DNA of 64,000 nt from Hydra vulgaris (GCF_038396675.1 NC_088930.1:35258501-35322500); one strand, 5' to 3'. Shown: positions 49,066-60,601, numbered from the stretch's first letter. Notes: generated by a model from the sequence alone, not told the origin. Numbers and translations are program-made.

Positions 49066-49454
49066 CCTTTACTCCTCAATTTGTGTCTTTTCTCTTACTG
49101 TTGCTTGTACTCAATTTCTTTATGTTTTTCTTTAGGTGATTTGGATTAGTATAATCCGAATCACCGAAAAAAAAACTTTTATTTTATTTTTCTTCTGTAT
49201 CAGACTCGTTTTAATAAAAATAGCATTTTTTTCTAATACTTTAAGACTGCTTGGAATACGTTTTGAAACTTGTGATGGTCTTTGGACTAATATATTTTGT
49301 CTTACCTCTTAAAATTACGTCTTCTATGTAGATTCCAAAATTTGTCTAGGCTTGAAAGCTATTATTCCTTATTATTGGTTTGAAATAAAATAGTTTCCTG
49401 TGCAGCTGCAACTTTTAATTGTGGCTATTTTATTTATGTTTTCCACAAGAAAAT
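49066..49454. other. No gene seen
   Basis: Spacer with GATTTGGATTAGTATAATCC palindrome near 49138..49160 and A/T tracts. Confidence 0.4.
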
Positions 49455-49563
49455 CTCCCAAACATCGTTTTAGTGGGTTAGCAATGAACCTATATGCCTA
49501 TATTAGCGGTTCATTGGATTTTACTCATCGGGTACTTGGTGGGCCATTAGTGGCAGCCGCTAT
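49455..49563 (+). mobile_element. MITE family M, partial copy
   Basis: Matches the left arm of 43010..43225 from GTTTTAGTGG through ACTCATCGGGTACTTGG to GGCCATTAGTGGCAG. Confidence 0.65.
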
Positions 49564-49689
49564 GGGATGTGTAAAAATTGATAATTTGCCAAATAGATTG
49601 CAAAGAGATAATAATAGAGATGTATTTTTTCATAAATATAAGGAAAAAACTGGTGCAAAAAAAAAAGGCTGGTGCGATTCCTGAGGGAA

Positions 49690-51000
49690 AAAAACCATTT
49701 AAATCTTTTTTGAAAAATTAGATCCTTTATGAATGAATTGGAGCTTTTGATTGATGAACTTCGGCCAGCGATTAGTATACTGAAAACAAATAAGAGTGCA
49801 GGACTCGATGAAACTAGCCCTGTTGTTGTAAAAGCAGTCTCAGCTATTATCGAGAAACCTCCTTTTATAATTTTTAATCTTTCTCTACAAGACGGCATTT
49901 TTCCTGACCAATTAAAATTAGCAAAAATAATTCCGATATACAAAAGCGGCGATGGCTCGATAAAATCTAACTTGAGACCAATTTCCACACTTTCTTGTTT
50001 TTCCAAAATACTAGAGCGTATTATGCACAACAGACTGTGTAATTATTTTGAAAAAAATATTCTTTATCATGATAAAGAACTGTTTATGCATAACACTTGG
50101 TATTCGCAAAATCTATTCCACGGAACACGCAACAATCGATCTTGTGAATCAAATTTTGAATTTGTTTGAAAATAATAGTTACACAATTGGAATTTTTCTA
50201 GATCTATCTAAAGCATTTGATACTGTCAACTACAAGATTCTTATCTATAAACTACGCAATTATGAAGTAGTTCACTCTAACTTAAAGTGGCTGCAATCTT
50301 ATTTAGAAAATCGTAAACAAAGAGTACCGTGTGATTTAACATCCACACGATTTGAATCAATTAGTTGAGGTGTTCCACAAGAATCAATACTTGGACCTTT
50401 GCTGTTTTTAATTTATATAAATGATATTCAATTGTTATCAAAAATACTTAATTATATATAATTTTTTCTGATGATACTAAAGTTTCCTTTCAGACTCAAA
50501 TTTAAATAATATTTTTCATTATATAAACACAGAACTAATATATCTTAATGAGTGGTTTATAGCAAATAAACTTCCATTGAATACTGATAAAAGAAAATAT
50601 ATTTTGTTTGCTAAACCATCTAAATCTGAAAACCTTCCACCTAAACTACGATAACTAACAAATAGCAATATTAAAAAAGAGCTTTTCCAATGAAAATATT
50701 TGGAATAATTTTCGATAAACAATTGAATTAAAAAAGCCAAATAAAGTTAGTCGAGAATGAAGTTTTAAAGACTCTGGGGATCATGTTCAAGACAAAACAT
50801 TTTTTAAATAAAATATGTTTAAAAAAATCTATATTATTCATTTATACATAGTCATGTCAATTAATGTATTATTGCCTGGGCAAACAATCATTCATCTTTC
50901 CTAAAAAATATTTATAGAAAAAAAAAAGCAAACAAGTCGATTAGTTTTGGGCACAGATAGGTATTTTGCATAAAAGATATAAATAGATGAACTTAAATCT
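49690..51000 (+). pseudogene. Decayed LINE ORF2, sister of the element at 44.1 kb
   Basis: Begins in the reverse transcriptase (ISILKTNKSAGLDETSP), then AKIIPIYKSGDGS, RIMHNRLCNYF, a frameshift near 50080, STEHATIDLVNQIL, FLDLSKAFDTVNYKI, LKWLQSYLENRKQRV, a TGA replacing Cys before GVPQESILGPLLF, decayed DDTKVSF, LNEWFIANKLPLNTDKRKY and FAKPSKSENLPPKL. Residues agree closely with the 44.1 kb ORF2, so the family is the same. It retains the A-to-B loop that the other copy lost. Confidence 0.82.
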
Positions 51001-51388
51001 TCAAAATGTTTTGAATCTTCTTAAATTCTAAATCTCTTGCAATAAAGAAAAAATCATTAAAAAAAAATATATATATAATATTTTTTTTAAATGATTTTTT
51101 CTTTATTGCAAACTTTATTTTTTTTTTTCGAACTTTTTAAAATATATATATATATATTCAATCTTTTTTGTTTCACTCTTTCGTATAATATTAGAGATTG
51201 TAAATATAATTTACAAGTTCTAGTATGATACAAAAGAATGAAACTAAACACTTTGTGAAATAGAGAAAAATATATTTCTCCATTTTACGAAGGGGCTTGA
51301 TGATAATTAACGATGCTGTTGAAAATTTATCAAAATTTTTAACAGCATCATTTACAAAGGTAAGTCTAACATTTTATCTCTAACATAC
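51001..51388. other. LINE 3' region and inverted repeats
   Basis: CTTTATTGCAA and its reverse TTGCAATAAAG flank 51040..51110 as a foldback around a TA tract. GGGGCTTGATGATAA at 51292 resembles the 3' UTR block of the 44.1 kb LINE, so this is probably the remaining 3' end of that relic. Confidence 0.4.
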
Positions 51389-51560
51389 CCCAGCAAACAT
51401 TGTTTAAGTGGATTTGAAGAGAACCTATATAGGCATTTTTTAGCGATTAATTGGAGCTTTACTCATCGGTTACTTAGTAGACCATTAGGGGAAGCCGTTA
51501 TAAATGGCAAACCGAAAACTTTCCGACATGTTAGTAGTGGCTAGTCACTTATTAACCGCT
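51389..51560 (+). mobile_element. MITE family M, partial copy
   Basis: CCAGCAAACATTGTTTAAGT, GAACCTATATAGGCATTTTT, ACTCATCGGTTACTTAGTAG, GACCATTAG in the order of the left arm of 43010..43225; the right arm is decayed (GTGGCTAGTCACTTATTAAC). Confidence 0.65.
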
Positions 51561-52080
51561 TAGAATAAGCAGTTGATCCTGATTGACACTTCTATGACAG
51601 CTTAGGGCTTGCAGTGGCAATTGAACATTAACCCATAAGAAAATTAGTAGTTTATTGATGACAATTATTGCAATATAGTTGATTCTTACATTATTTCTCC
51701 ACCTCTATAAATATTTTATTTGTACTTGTATTGAGGTTCTCGCCTTTTTAAAGGTGAAATCTTTTTTTACCAACATAACAATTTTAACAACAGTTTTTAA
51801 AACATTTAAGGGAAGAATTTAAAGAAAAATACAATTAACACCGCTTCAAGTATTAAACGAATGCTGTGAGTTAAAGCTTGATTTTTTTTTTCTAACATCT
51901 TAGTTTTCCTTAGAATCTTCTGTAACAGTAACTTCCAATAACCGTAGCACAAGCCACCAATAAATTATAACAATATAATAACATAGCATAGAATAAAATG
52001 TATAAAATAACAATAAAAGTATTAATAATAACATTAACAATGATAACAATTATTATTAATGTTATTATTTATTATAAATT
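51561..52080. other. Short LINE remnant and spacer
   Basis: CAGCTTAGGGCTTGCAGTGG at 51598 and the next 60 bp resemble 35385..35460 within the L2-like relic. The rest is AT-rich. Confidence 0.35.
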
Positions 52081-52108
52081 ATTATATATATATTATATAT
52101 ATATTATA

Positions 52109-52180
<72 letters not shown>

Positions 52181-52235
52181 CATATATATATATATATTAT
52201 ATATATATATATATATATATTATACATATATATAA
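52081..52235. repeat. (TA)n microsatellite with TATT interruptions
   Basis: About 155 bp of TA repeats with periodic extra T bases that give Tyr-Ile frames. Confidence 0.96.
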
Positions 52236-52459
52236 TAAAAATAATAATTTTAATAATATAGTATAAAATACACTAATAAACACTATTTGGAATAAACTAA
52301 CTGCTACGGCATATAGAGAAATTTTATTCAGTTTCAGTTTATTGATCAAAAGTGTAAGACTGTTTATATCATATATTAGTAACAAAAAATGTAATGAAAA
52401 CTAAATATTTGCAAGCATATAAACTTTAGTGTAGTTTAAAGTCAATACATTATGAGATA

Positions 52460-52648
52460 TTAAAACTTAATTTGCTTGACTTCTCCTGTTGGTTTTCCTT
52501 GAACCCATTTCGTTAGTTTTAATCCTGAGCTAGGCTTCATAATAGTTTCTGTTTGATATTCTGGTTTTAAGCATTTTCGAAGGGTATTAGAAGCAATACG
52601 TGAAAACTGCAAATAATTCAAGCCAGCTTGTCTCCAGTATGCAACCAT
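52460..52648 (-). CDS. ATP5F1E: ATP synthase F1 subunit epsilon, mitochondrial
   Basis: A 62-residue minus-strand frame opens MVAYWRQAGLNYLQFSRIAS, matching the invariant N-terminus of animal mitochondrial ATP synthase epsilon (MVAYWRQAGLSY...). The subunit is a small helical protein in the central stalk of F1, bound to gamma and delta; it is not the bacterial epsilon homologue. No cleaved presequence is expected in this family. The family is usually about 50 residues in animals, so the C-terminal dozen (WVQGKPTGEVKQIKF) is an extension. The minus strand has ATTTTAG 22 bases before the ATG, a possible splice or spliced-leader acceptor, and an AATAAA about 135 bp past the stop (near 52321). 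No intron interrupts the frame; a processed copy cannot be ruled out, but there is no break. Confidence 0.9.
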   Translation of the reverse strand: MVAYWRQAGLNYLQFSRIASNTLRKCLKPEYQTETIMKPSSGLKLTKWVQGKPTGEVKQIKF

Positions 52649-53554
52649 TGTATTAGTCTAAGTTTGAAACCTAAAATATTTTCGAACTTTGTAAATTAAC
52701 AAATTTATGTTATTTTAATTATTTATTTGAATAATTAAATAATAAATATAAAAAATATTAATGCGAATAAAACATATAAAAACAACTTATAGTAAAAAAT
52801 ACAATATGTTACAAATAGAATACGATATTACATAAATAAAAAATTGTCTTATCAGGTTTAGCAGATACAAAAGAAAAAAATTTAATTTGTCAGCATTTTT
52901 TCAAAATGCTGACAGCTTTGCTCTTGCAGATGCTAAGTTGTCAGCAGAAAATTTTATTTGACCATCCATTGTATGGTCAAAAGTTTTATTAATTTTATTA
53001 AAAAAAATTGGTGAATTACTAGTTTAACTTCAGTAATCTTAACTCATAAAAAAAAAAAAAAAAAAATAAAAACTGATTTCAAAAGTATTAAAAATATGAA
53101 CATTAATATATATTTTTAAAACTTCAAAACATCAATCACTCAATATTTCTTTAAAAAGACCCTGAAACGATTTCTTTACAGTTTACACTTTATAGAACCA
53201 AAATATTGTTAGTTGACTGTTATTTCTTATGTTAGTATTCGTATAATATATTAGTATGTATTTTATATATCGTATAATATATTAGTTAGTATTATATATA
53301 TCGTATAATATGTTAGTATTCGTATAATAATCAACTTTAGAAACTCCTTTTTTTATATACTCAAATTTAACTTTTATATTTGCATCACACCCTAAAGTTA
53401 TTGCTTAACCATTATAAAAAAATTAAAATAAGGATTTTCCCTTCAGGTTTTTTGAAAAATATCATCATTAAAAATAATTTTAATATCTGTTTAAAAATTT
53501 ACAACAGATTAAATAATATTTAATTTATAAAAGCTTTTTAATTAACATCAAGCA
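52649..53554. other. 5' flank of ATP5F1E and AT-rich spacer
   Basis: Should contain the ATP5F1E promoter. Hairpins TCAGCATTTT/AAAATGCTGA (52889..52913) and TTGACCATCC/GTATGGTCAA (52959..52983) are present. A ladder of TATTAGT/TCGTATAATA words lies at 53230..53330. No gene seen. Confidence 0.4.
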
Positions 53555-53604
53555 TAGAAATCAGTAGAATGTTAAATAGCAATTTAACATTCTACTGATT
53601 TCTA
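53555..53604. repeat. Perfect 23-bp hairpin
   Basis: TAGAAATCAGTAGAATGTTA (from 53555) with three more bases is exactly reversed at 53582..53604; the loop is four bases. Confidence 0.9.
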
Positions 53605-53655
53605 CAGTTTTTCTAAAGTTAGTAAAACCAAAATAATTTCCTTATTATATTTCAT

Positions 53656-53699
53656 TAGAGACCCATATTAGAGATATCATATATCTCTAATATGGCTCT
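53656..53699. repeat. 18-bp hairpin
   Basis: AGAGACCCATATTAGAGATA and TATCTCTAATATGGCTCT face each other with a short loop and one or two mismatches. Confidence 0.8.
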
Positions 53700-54239
53700 T
53701 TATAGCTAATATTCAACTTTGTTTTTTTAGAACTCCAGGAATGGGATAATAGCATTTAAAGCAATGTCACTATTTAAATTTTCACCTTCATCTACCAAAG
53801 ATATAAATATTAGGTAATTATTTAAAATTGATGAATATTTTCCCAACATAAATGTTCCTAAATAATTCCTTAATTACAATTAAAAGAAAAAGTATGATTT
53901 CAAGTTTCAAAAAAAACTTTTAAAAAGAATTATATTTGTTATGATAGAAAAGGTTTGCTTTAAGGTTTTTTTTTATTGCTAGTTGTTATTTTATTATATA
54001 TTAAAATTATATATCAAAAATTATATATAAAAAAATTATATATATATATGCCTCTTTAATAATAAGTATAATCCATTCACTTTAACAAAATTTTCTAGAT
54101 GATTTAAAAGAAAAAAAAAGGAGAAATTAAGGAGAGCAGTCCAATTTTAACTAAAGGGTATTAAAGGACTTTTAAGGAGGGAATTTTTTTTTTAAAGATA
54201 TTTCAAGTTTTTAAGGAGGAGAAGGAGCCCTGGTATTAC
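53700..54239. other. No gene seen
   Basis: AT-rich spacer. A run of AAGGAG words at 54118..54228 (GGAGAAATTAAGGAGAGC) stands out but is not coding. Confidence 0.4.
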
Positions 54240-54432
<193 letters not shown>

Positions 54433-54435
<3 letters not shown>

Positions 54436-55085
54436 TTTTATAACATGCAATAATAAAGATACTATAGTATTAGAATATAATGTTATACTCTGAAATAAAT
54501 TTTTTCCCATAAACTCAAAATAATTCACGATATTATAAATCGAACAAGCAAGCTAACAGTAAATGTCGAAGAAGCTAAGGTTACACGAGCCGATTTACGA
54601 AAAAGGCGGCCTTTTATTACTTGAGTGGTCGTAGTGTAATTTTTCTTCTTGCTCCATGGAGCAAGAATGTTTTACAACACTTTTGTTTTACAATGTTTTT
54701 TGTTTTACAAATGTTTTACAACACTTTTTACTTGCTCTTGGATCCAAGACAAGCGTGGAGGTGTGAGCTTACAATACTAATAGCTCCACACAAAAAAAGT
54801 TTGTGGCCCCCTCAAATTGAGGGGAGGGGAGTATTCTTTACATGGTTATAAAAACTGAACAATTTAAACATAAAAATATAAAATTTGAAATCTGTGGATA
54901 AATACATAACTAGTTTATATTTATGAAAAAATAACTAACTCATTGCTCTCATGTTTAGGGTAGGGGAAGGAGGAGGGGGGGGGGGAGGGCCGATTTTCTT
55001 GTTTCGTGTTTTCATTCTCCTATCACAGTAATTTTTTTTTGTGAAGAATCTTTTCATCATAAACGTAAAAAAGTTTGGAATATAC

Positions 55086-55089
<4 letters not shown>
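54433..55089. other. No gene seen; C/G-rich tract
   Basis: A perfect 22-bp palindrome TTCTTGCTCCATGGAGCAAG(AA) lies at 54650..54671, and words TTTTACAACACTTTT recur three times at 54668..54730. A G-run (GGAGGAGGGGGGGGGGGAGGG, 54968..54988) is present. No coding similarity. Confidence 0.45.

Positions 55090-55170
<81 letters not shown>
55090..55170. repeat. (TA)n at left end of Penelope-like element
   Basis: About 80 bp of TA, ending where the left arm of the Penelope-like element starts. Confidence 0.96.
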
Positions 55171-55173
<3 letters not shown>

Positions 55174-55430
55174 CTTTAAAAGTCATATCTTGTTATACGA
55201 TATGTATATAAATAAATTGATTTTAATAAAAAAGGCAGCGTATAACTATTTTTTTAAATATATTTTAGATATAATAATATATTTACAATATGTCGTTGAC
55301 CTATTGTGGTCAGCGTCATCAGGTAATGAAAAAAACGTTACAAAATAACATAAAACCAACCGTTTAAAAAAGAAGACATTAAAAAGGATAAAATATAAAA
55401 ACCAATCAAATAATATAATAGTGACGTCAG

Positions 55431-56006
55431 TTAAATTTTTGTCAAAATTGGTCCCCAAGTTTTTGTTTTCACACTTTCCCCGTCATCTCTATTTAGGACA
55501 GTTTGCCCAATACCCATCTCGTGTCGAATTCTTGCTTTATTTATCTCCAGGGATTCTCTATATTTTCTTATCCTGTATTCTGGAATGACTGCCAAGGTTT
55601 TAGGATTCAGCCAATCAAAAGTACCACGGCATGTTCTAGAATGTTCCGTGGCTCCTGAACTCGACCATTTTTGATTTTTACAGACTCTTTGGTGTTCCGC
55701 ACTTCTTGAAACAATTTTCTTTTTGGTCTCACCAATATATATACTTCCGCATGAGCATTTAAGCTCGTAAACACCTGGATTCGAGCTCGGTGGTAGTTTT
55801 GTTTTGTTGTTGCATACTATGTTATTTAAATTGGGAGGTGAAGTAAATATAACTCTGATGTTTTGTTTTTTAAACTCTCTTCGGAGTTTAGGGCCAATAA
55901 TAGGTATCCAAGGTAGTTTAACAAACTGCTTATTTAATTGTCTAGATGTAGTATTTTTTGAAACGCGGTCTAAATAGTTTTTGGTTATTTTAATAAGAAT
56001 TTTTCT
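55431..56006 (-). pseudogene. PLE C-terminal part: linker plus GIY-YIG endonuclease
   Basis: Open minus-strand frame ending at TAA (55431..55433). It reads KNYLDRVSKNTTSRQLNK, WIPIIGPKLRREFKKQNIRV, then NPGVYELKCSCGSIYIGETK, which contains the GVYELxCxCGxxYIGxT form of the GIY-YIG nuclease with the typical Cys pair before it, and AEHQRVC. The last 110 residues (HSRTCRGTFDWLN..., RIRKYRESLEINKA) match the tail of this family. The reverse transcriptase catalytic part is missing upstream, so this is a 5'-truncated copy. The endonuclease part looks intact. Confidence 0.82.
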
Positions 56007-56810
56007 TTACAAAACCTAAAAAAGCATTCACACCTAAAGATATATCCATTTGACAAAGGAGCAGGTTTTGCTTTATTAAACGAAAATGAAGCAAAAGATA
56101 AATTAAAAGAACAAATAAAAAATAGTAAAGTTATTGATTACGACCCAACACCCACATTCACCACTAAATTTCAAAAACTGTTATGTAAATTAAGAAAACA
56201 GGGTAAGTTAGACAATGCCACTTACTTTAAAATGTATCCATCAGATTGCGTTCCACCTAGAATCTATGGAATGGTTAAAGCTCACAAACCAGAAAAAAAC
56301 TACCCAATGCATCCTGTTGTTTCCACTATTAACACACCACCTTATGGATCATCAGAGTATCTGGTTAAAATCATTCAACCAACATTAAATAAAAATGCAA
56401 CTCGACTAATTAATTCAAGTAGTTTTGTCAACGATGCTAAAGAATGGAAGATAGACCCTAATGAAATTCAAGTTTCATTTGATGTAGTAAATTTATATCT
56501 ATCAGTACCGATCGATGAAGCAATACCGGTTATTAATAGCATATTGAACGATGATTTATTGGATTTAAAAACTAGGACTATTCTAAAAACCACGGAACAT
56601 TCTAGAACATGCCGTGGTACTTTTGATTGGCTGAATCCTAAAACCTTGGCAGTCATTCCAGAATACAGGATAAGAAAATATAGAGAATCCCTGGAGATAA
56701 ATAAAGCAAGAATTCGACACGAGATAGGTATTGGGCAAACTGTCCTAAATAGAGATGACGGGGAAAGTGTGAAAACAAAAACTTGGGGACCAATTTTGAC
56801 AAAAATTTAA
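55990..56810 (+). pseudogene. PLE reverse transcriptase N-terminal half fused to C-terminal tail
   Basis: Open + strand frame: YPFDKGAGFALLNENEAKDK, VIDYDPTPTF, PPRIYGMVKAHKP, HPVVSTINTPPYGSSEYL, and SFDVVNLYLSVPIDEAI (reverse transcriptase motif A with its Asp). At about codon for ILKTTEHSRTCRG (near 56590) the frame jumps into the C-terminal tail shared with the minus copy. Motif C, thumb and GIY-YIG core are lost by an internal deletion. Reading frame is kept up to the stop at 56808..56810. Confidence 0.82.
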
Positions 56811-57068
56811 CTGACGTCACTATTATATTATTTGATTGGTTTTTATATTTTATCCTTTTTAATGTCTTCTTTTTTAAACGGTTGGTTTTATGTTGTTTTG
56901 TAACGTTTTTTTCATTACCTGATGACGCTGACCACAATAGGTCAACGACATATTGTAAATATATTATTATATCTAAAATATATTTAAAAAAATAGTTATA
57001 CGCTGCCTTTTTTTATTAAAATCAATTTATTTACATACATATCGTATAACAAGATATGACTTTTAAAG

Positions 57069-57196
<128 letters not shown>

Positions 57197-57272
57197 ATGC
57201 AACTTTTTAATATTTGATCCCATGATAACGTTTAGATGGTGGATTTCTTCAATCAACTCCTTTACTTATACA

Positions 57273-57480
57273 TCATTTACGTAAAGATTTGCCATCGCTT
57301 TGGTAGTTTTTTTTCTGGTTTAGTGTTTTTTTATCATTTGAAAAAGATGGAGACCACAATATGAATGAAAACACGTCAACTGTCTTTGAAGCTGTATCCA
57401 TTCTGCTTCTTATCTGCTGGAATAAAGTATTAAGAGTTAGATTGAATACGTTCACTTTAAAATCTTTTGATTCGTTTTCA
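57273..57480 (-). pseudogene. hAT transposase fragment
   Basis: The minus strand reads FKVNVFNLTLNTLFQQIRSR followed by MDTASKTVDVFSFIL. This matches the 'F-x-V-x-x-F-x-x-x-x-D-x-x-x-x-Q-L-x-x-R-F...FSFL' segment that precedes the dimerisation domain in zf-MYM-type hAT transposases. The dimerisation block itself is absent. Confidence 0.4.
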
Positions 57481-59169
57481 GGAAAGTAAGTTTTGTCCTT
57501 TGACTCGCTAAGAATTATTTTTCAAATCATTTTCCTCTTCTTACCAAAATCATTTTTAAATTCAAACAAAGCTAGTTCAGGTGCAATCTTTTTCCTTTCT
57601 TGAAAGGTTTTTGGCCAAGAAGAACGTAGTTGGTCATTTTAGGCTACGCAAACCGCAATTCATTTACAAAGATTGAAAATTTTTCTCGAGAATGATAGCC
57701 TGTACTCCTTTATATATACCAAACAAATTATCGTTATCGTAGCTCTGACTTTTATAGTTCCTTAACTCAATTTGATCCGAAAAGATTATAATCAGCTTTG
57801 CAATGTCACCCTTTCTTTTTTTAAGATGGTCTTGTTTTATTTTATGAAATCGAGGGTTCATTAAGACAGTCTTAATGAACCCTCGAGCCCAAGAAAACTA
57901 TTGTCTACTTCAAATCACCGTTGAGTGATTTGAAGGGGACGATGGTTTTCATTAACTCAAAGGTTCCTCAGCACTGTTAGTGGCGTGGGATTTTTATTAC
58001 CGAATTGCTATAACCGTTTTTGAAATGAAATTTTGAATATTCAATTATCAACATAGAAATACAGCTATTAAGCTATATCTGGAATACTTTGCCTGACGTA
58101 GAGTTATTAGATGCCGCATTTTTTGATACTCTCTTGAGGCCACACTCTTCCAGTGCACGTTTGTTCCCGGCTTCTTTCACAACATTTTCTGCAGTTTTTA
58201 TTTTGTCTTGGTTTTCGAAACCCATCATGGTCATGGAGTTTTCAATTTATGTTGTGTAAGTAATAAAAATGAGGGAAGTGGTTGAACCTCTATTTGCAAA
58301 AGAAAAATTACTAACTACACGTCTAACTAATTTAATTAACTTTTTACGAATTATTATTATGTTAACAATTTTCACGGGCACGGACGCCCCCGATTCCCCC
58401 GTTCAACGCATTTTAATCAAAAAAAAATGACTTTAGAAAACTAAACTACCTTAAGTTGGTAGATCGAGTAGTTAAATGATATTTGGTAAAGGTCTTGGTT
58501 GTATTTTATCTGGATTGTTTGTAAAGATCATTAATAAACTTACTTATTGTTTGTAAAGACCATTAATTTGTTTTTATTTTTACAATGCATGTGCAAAGCG
58601 TTAACGTAAGAAAAAGAAAAGAGAAAAAAAAAAAAAAATCTTTTTTCTATAAATTTAAAAAAATACAAATTGTTTTTATTTTTAGTGTTCTTAAAAATAG
58701 CATTATAATTATAATCAGTGCATCATCAAAAACAATAATGAAAATGAGAAATGAAAAACAATAATGAAAAGATGAGGAGTTTAAAAAGACTCCAAAGCTG
58801 CATGTTTTCATGCATGATATACCAAAAAGTAATAAGCTAAAAGAATTGTTTAAACAATCATACTTTCAACATTGTCTTCAAATGGTGAAAAATGGTACAG
58901 GTCATGGCTTTGTTATTCTCCTGCAACTAATTAAAACTGTTGTTTTTCACGTTTACAAATTTAAAATGTTGTTTTTCAAAAATAATTTTTCGAAGAAAAT
59001 TCACTCTCAAACAAGGTCGATTGACTAAATAAATGCTATTGCAAAAATAAATACCAGATAATAATGATAAATACAGGATAAATGAAAAAAATAAATTGTT
59101 AGCTCATTCTATTACAATGATAATCTCATGCGATTAATAAATTAAAGCATTAAAAAGTTTATGGTTCTA
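57481..59169. other. Spacer with two hairpins
   Basis: Perfect hairpins lie at 57851..57885 (CGAGGGTTCATTAAGAC, 17-bp arms, one-base loop) and 57908..57935 (CTTCAAATCAC, 11-bp arms). A minus-strand frame at 57861..57664 and a + frame at 58810..59028 have no recognised domain. Part of this may belong to the hAT relic to the left. Confidence 0.4.
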
Positions 59170-59181
59170 CACCTTTTCAAG

Positions 59182-59430
59182 ATGTAATTGAGAACTTGAA
59201 ATTTGTAATTAAGAAAAGTAAGATGTAATTGAGAAATACAACATGCAATTTAGAAGTTGCAATATGTAATTAAGAAACACAACATGTAATTAGGAAATTT
59301 TAAAGTATAATTGAGAAACCCAACATATAAATAAGAAATCGCAATATGTAATTAGAAAAACAAAAGTTGTAATTAAGAAATCGTAATATGCAAATGAGAA
59401 TAAGTTATTTGTAATTGCGAATTCACAATG
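59182..59430 (+). repeat. Iteron array, 12 units of 20-21 bp
   Basis: Units share the core ATGTAATTnAGAAA with a variable 7-base end (for example ATGTAATTGAGAAATACAAC and ATGTAATTAAGAAACACAAC). Unit lengths by count are 20 or 21 bp, so the cores recur on about the same face of the helix every two turns. They sit just inside the transposon end. Confidence 0.85.
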
Positions 59431-59533
59431 TAAGTTTAAAGGTCATTATAAAAGATCTTCTTGGACATGCATTTTAATAAGTTGGTTATATCAAATTTAT
59501 CATTTGTATGCACCAACAATCAGTAATACAGTA

Positions 59534-59680
59534 ATGGAATTGAAAGATCGTTGTGTTATTTGTCAATACACTATGAATAGAAAGTCTGTTATCAAATTGA
59601 ATCCGTGCAAGCATTTATTTCACCAAATTTGTTTACAACCACTTCTGAAACAACCAGAACCACCTTGTCTAATTTGTTGA
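59534..59680 (+). pseudogene. RING-H2 zinc finger, left copy
   Basis: 48 codons from ATG to TGA. MELKDRCVIC begins the motif; ligands are Cys7, Cys10, Cys25, His27, His30, Cys33, Cys45, Cys48, exactly the C-x2-C-x14-C-x-H-x2-H-x2-C-x11-C-x2-C of a RING-H2 (C3H2C3) domain. RING fingers usually recruit E2 enzymes for ubiquitin or SUMO transfer. In frame after TGA (with one further TAA) the reading continues HTTEQVERKYYVLSSSNDRS into the transposase. So the RING was either the N-terminus of a fused transposase broken by the stop or a separate small protein. The minus-strand copy (61637..61491) has the same eight ligands and the same TGA. Confidence 0.75.
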
Positions 59681-59698
59681 TATTAAATACATACAACT

Positions 59699-60598
59699 GA
59701 ACAAGTTGAAAGAAAATATTATGTTTTATCTTCATCAAATGATAGAAGTAGAGTAATTGAATGTGCTGAGCGAAACGACGATTGGGTGACTCTGGCGCAA
59801 ACTTTATGTGTCAAATATACATACATACAATTATGTCCGCAATTATGACAGCATACAATTGTGTCCGCAGCGGAAATTTAAATTTTATTGGAAAAGGTGG
59901 TTTTAAACCAAAACAATTAACTAATGATCAAATCGTAGAAACACTAACATGGATTGAAAGTTGACATTGGTGGCCATTAAAGCAAGAGTATTAAGACAAT
60001 TTAATATTAGCGTCAGCACAACCACAACTACCAATTACCTCAAAGACAGACTATTTTCATTTAAAAAAGTGCACAATAAGCCTACTACAATGAATAGTAA
60101 TGAAAAAAACAAAAAAGAGCTAAATATGTTGGAACATTAACGAACACATCACAAATGGTCATCAGATAGCTTGGTTGGATGAAACAAATTTTAATTTTTT
60201 TTGTAGGAAAAATGCAAGGACGTGCCAAATAGGAAAAAAGAGCAATGATGAAAATACATTCTTCAAAAGGTGCAAATATACATTTGATTGCAGCTATATC
60301 AACAACAAATGTTGTCATGATGGAAACTCGCAGAGGATCATTTATTGTAGATTCTTGTTACGAGTGGATGTTGGCTTTGTTTAACCAGTGGGTTACATCC
60401 GGGAATCGTTTAGAGGATTTGGGAGCTAATGAATTTTCAAACACCCTTTCCAAACAGACAATGCTCCATGTCGCGTTTGGAAAGGGTGTTTAAAAATTCA
60501 TTAGCTCAGTTGTTGTGTTTAGGACCCCACAATCCAATGTTAAACCCAGTGGAAACTATCTGGTCCAAAATAAAAATAAACGTTAAAAATGCAATATT
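59699..60598 (+). pseudogene. Tc1/IS630-like DDE transposase, left copy
   Basis: Decayed + strand frames: AERNDDWVTLAQTLCVKY and AYNCVRSGN form a helix-turn-helix-like region; then QLTNDQIVETLTWIE; AWLDETNFNFFCRKN with the first catalytic Asp; SSKGANIHLIAAIS; RRGSFIVDSCYEWML; TDNAPCH with the second Asp (60459..60476); and LGPHNPMLNPVETIWSK with the final Glu (about 60523..60573). Order and spacing are those of the IS630/Tc1/mariner group with a DDE triad. At least three frameshifts, so inactive. Inserted palindromic AAACACCCTTTCC/GGAAAGGGTGTTT around 60440..60492 disturbs the region near the second Asp. Confidence 0.78.
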
Positions 60599-60601
60599 TA
60601 G

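Noticed and set aside
59182-59430. Iterons as a replication origin
   Set aside because: They are subterminal and mirrored at both transposon ends, which fits transposase binding sites better.
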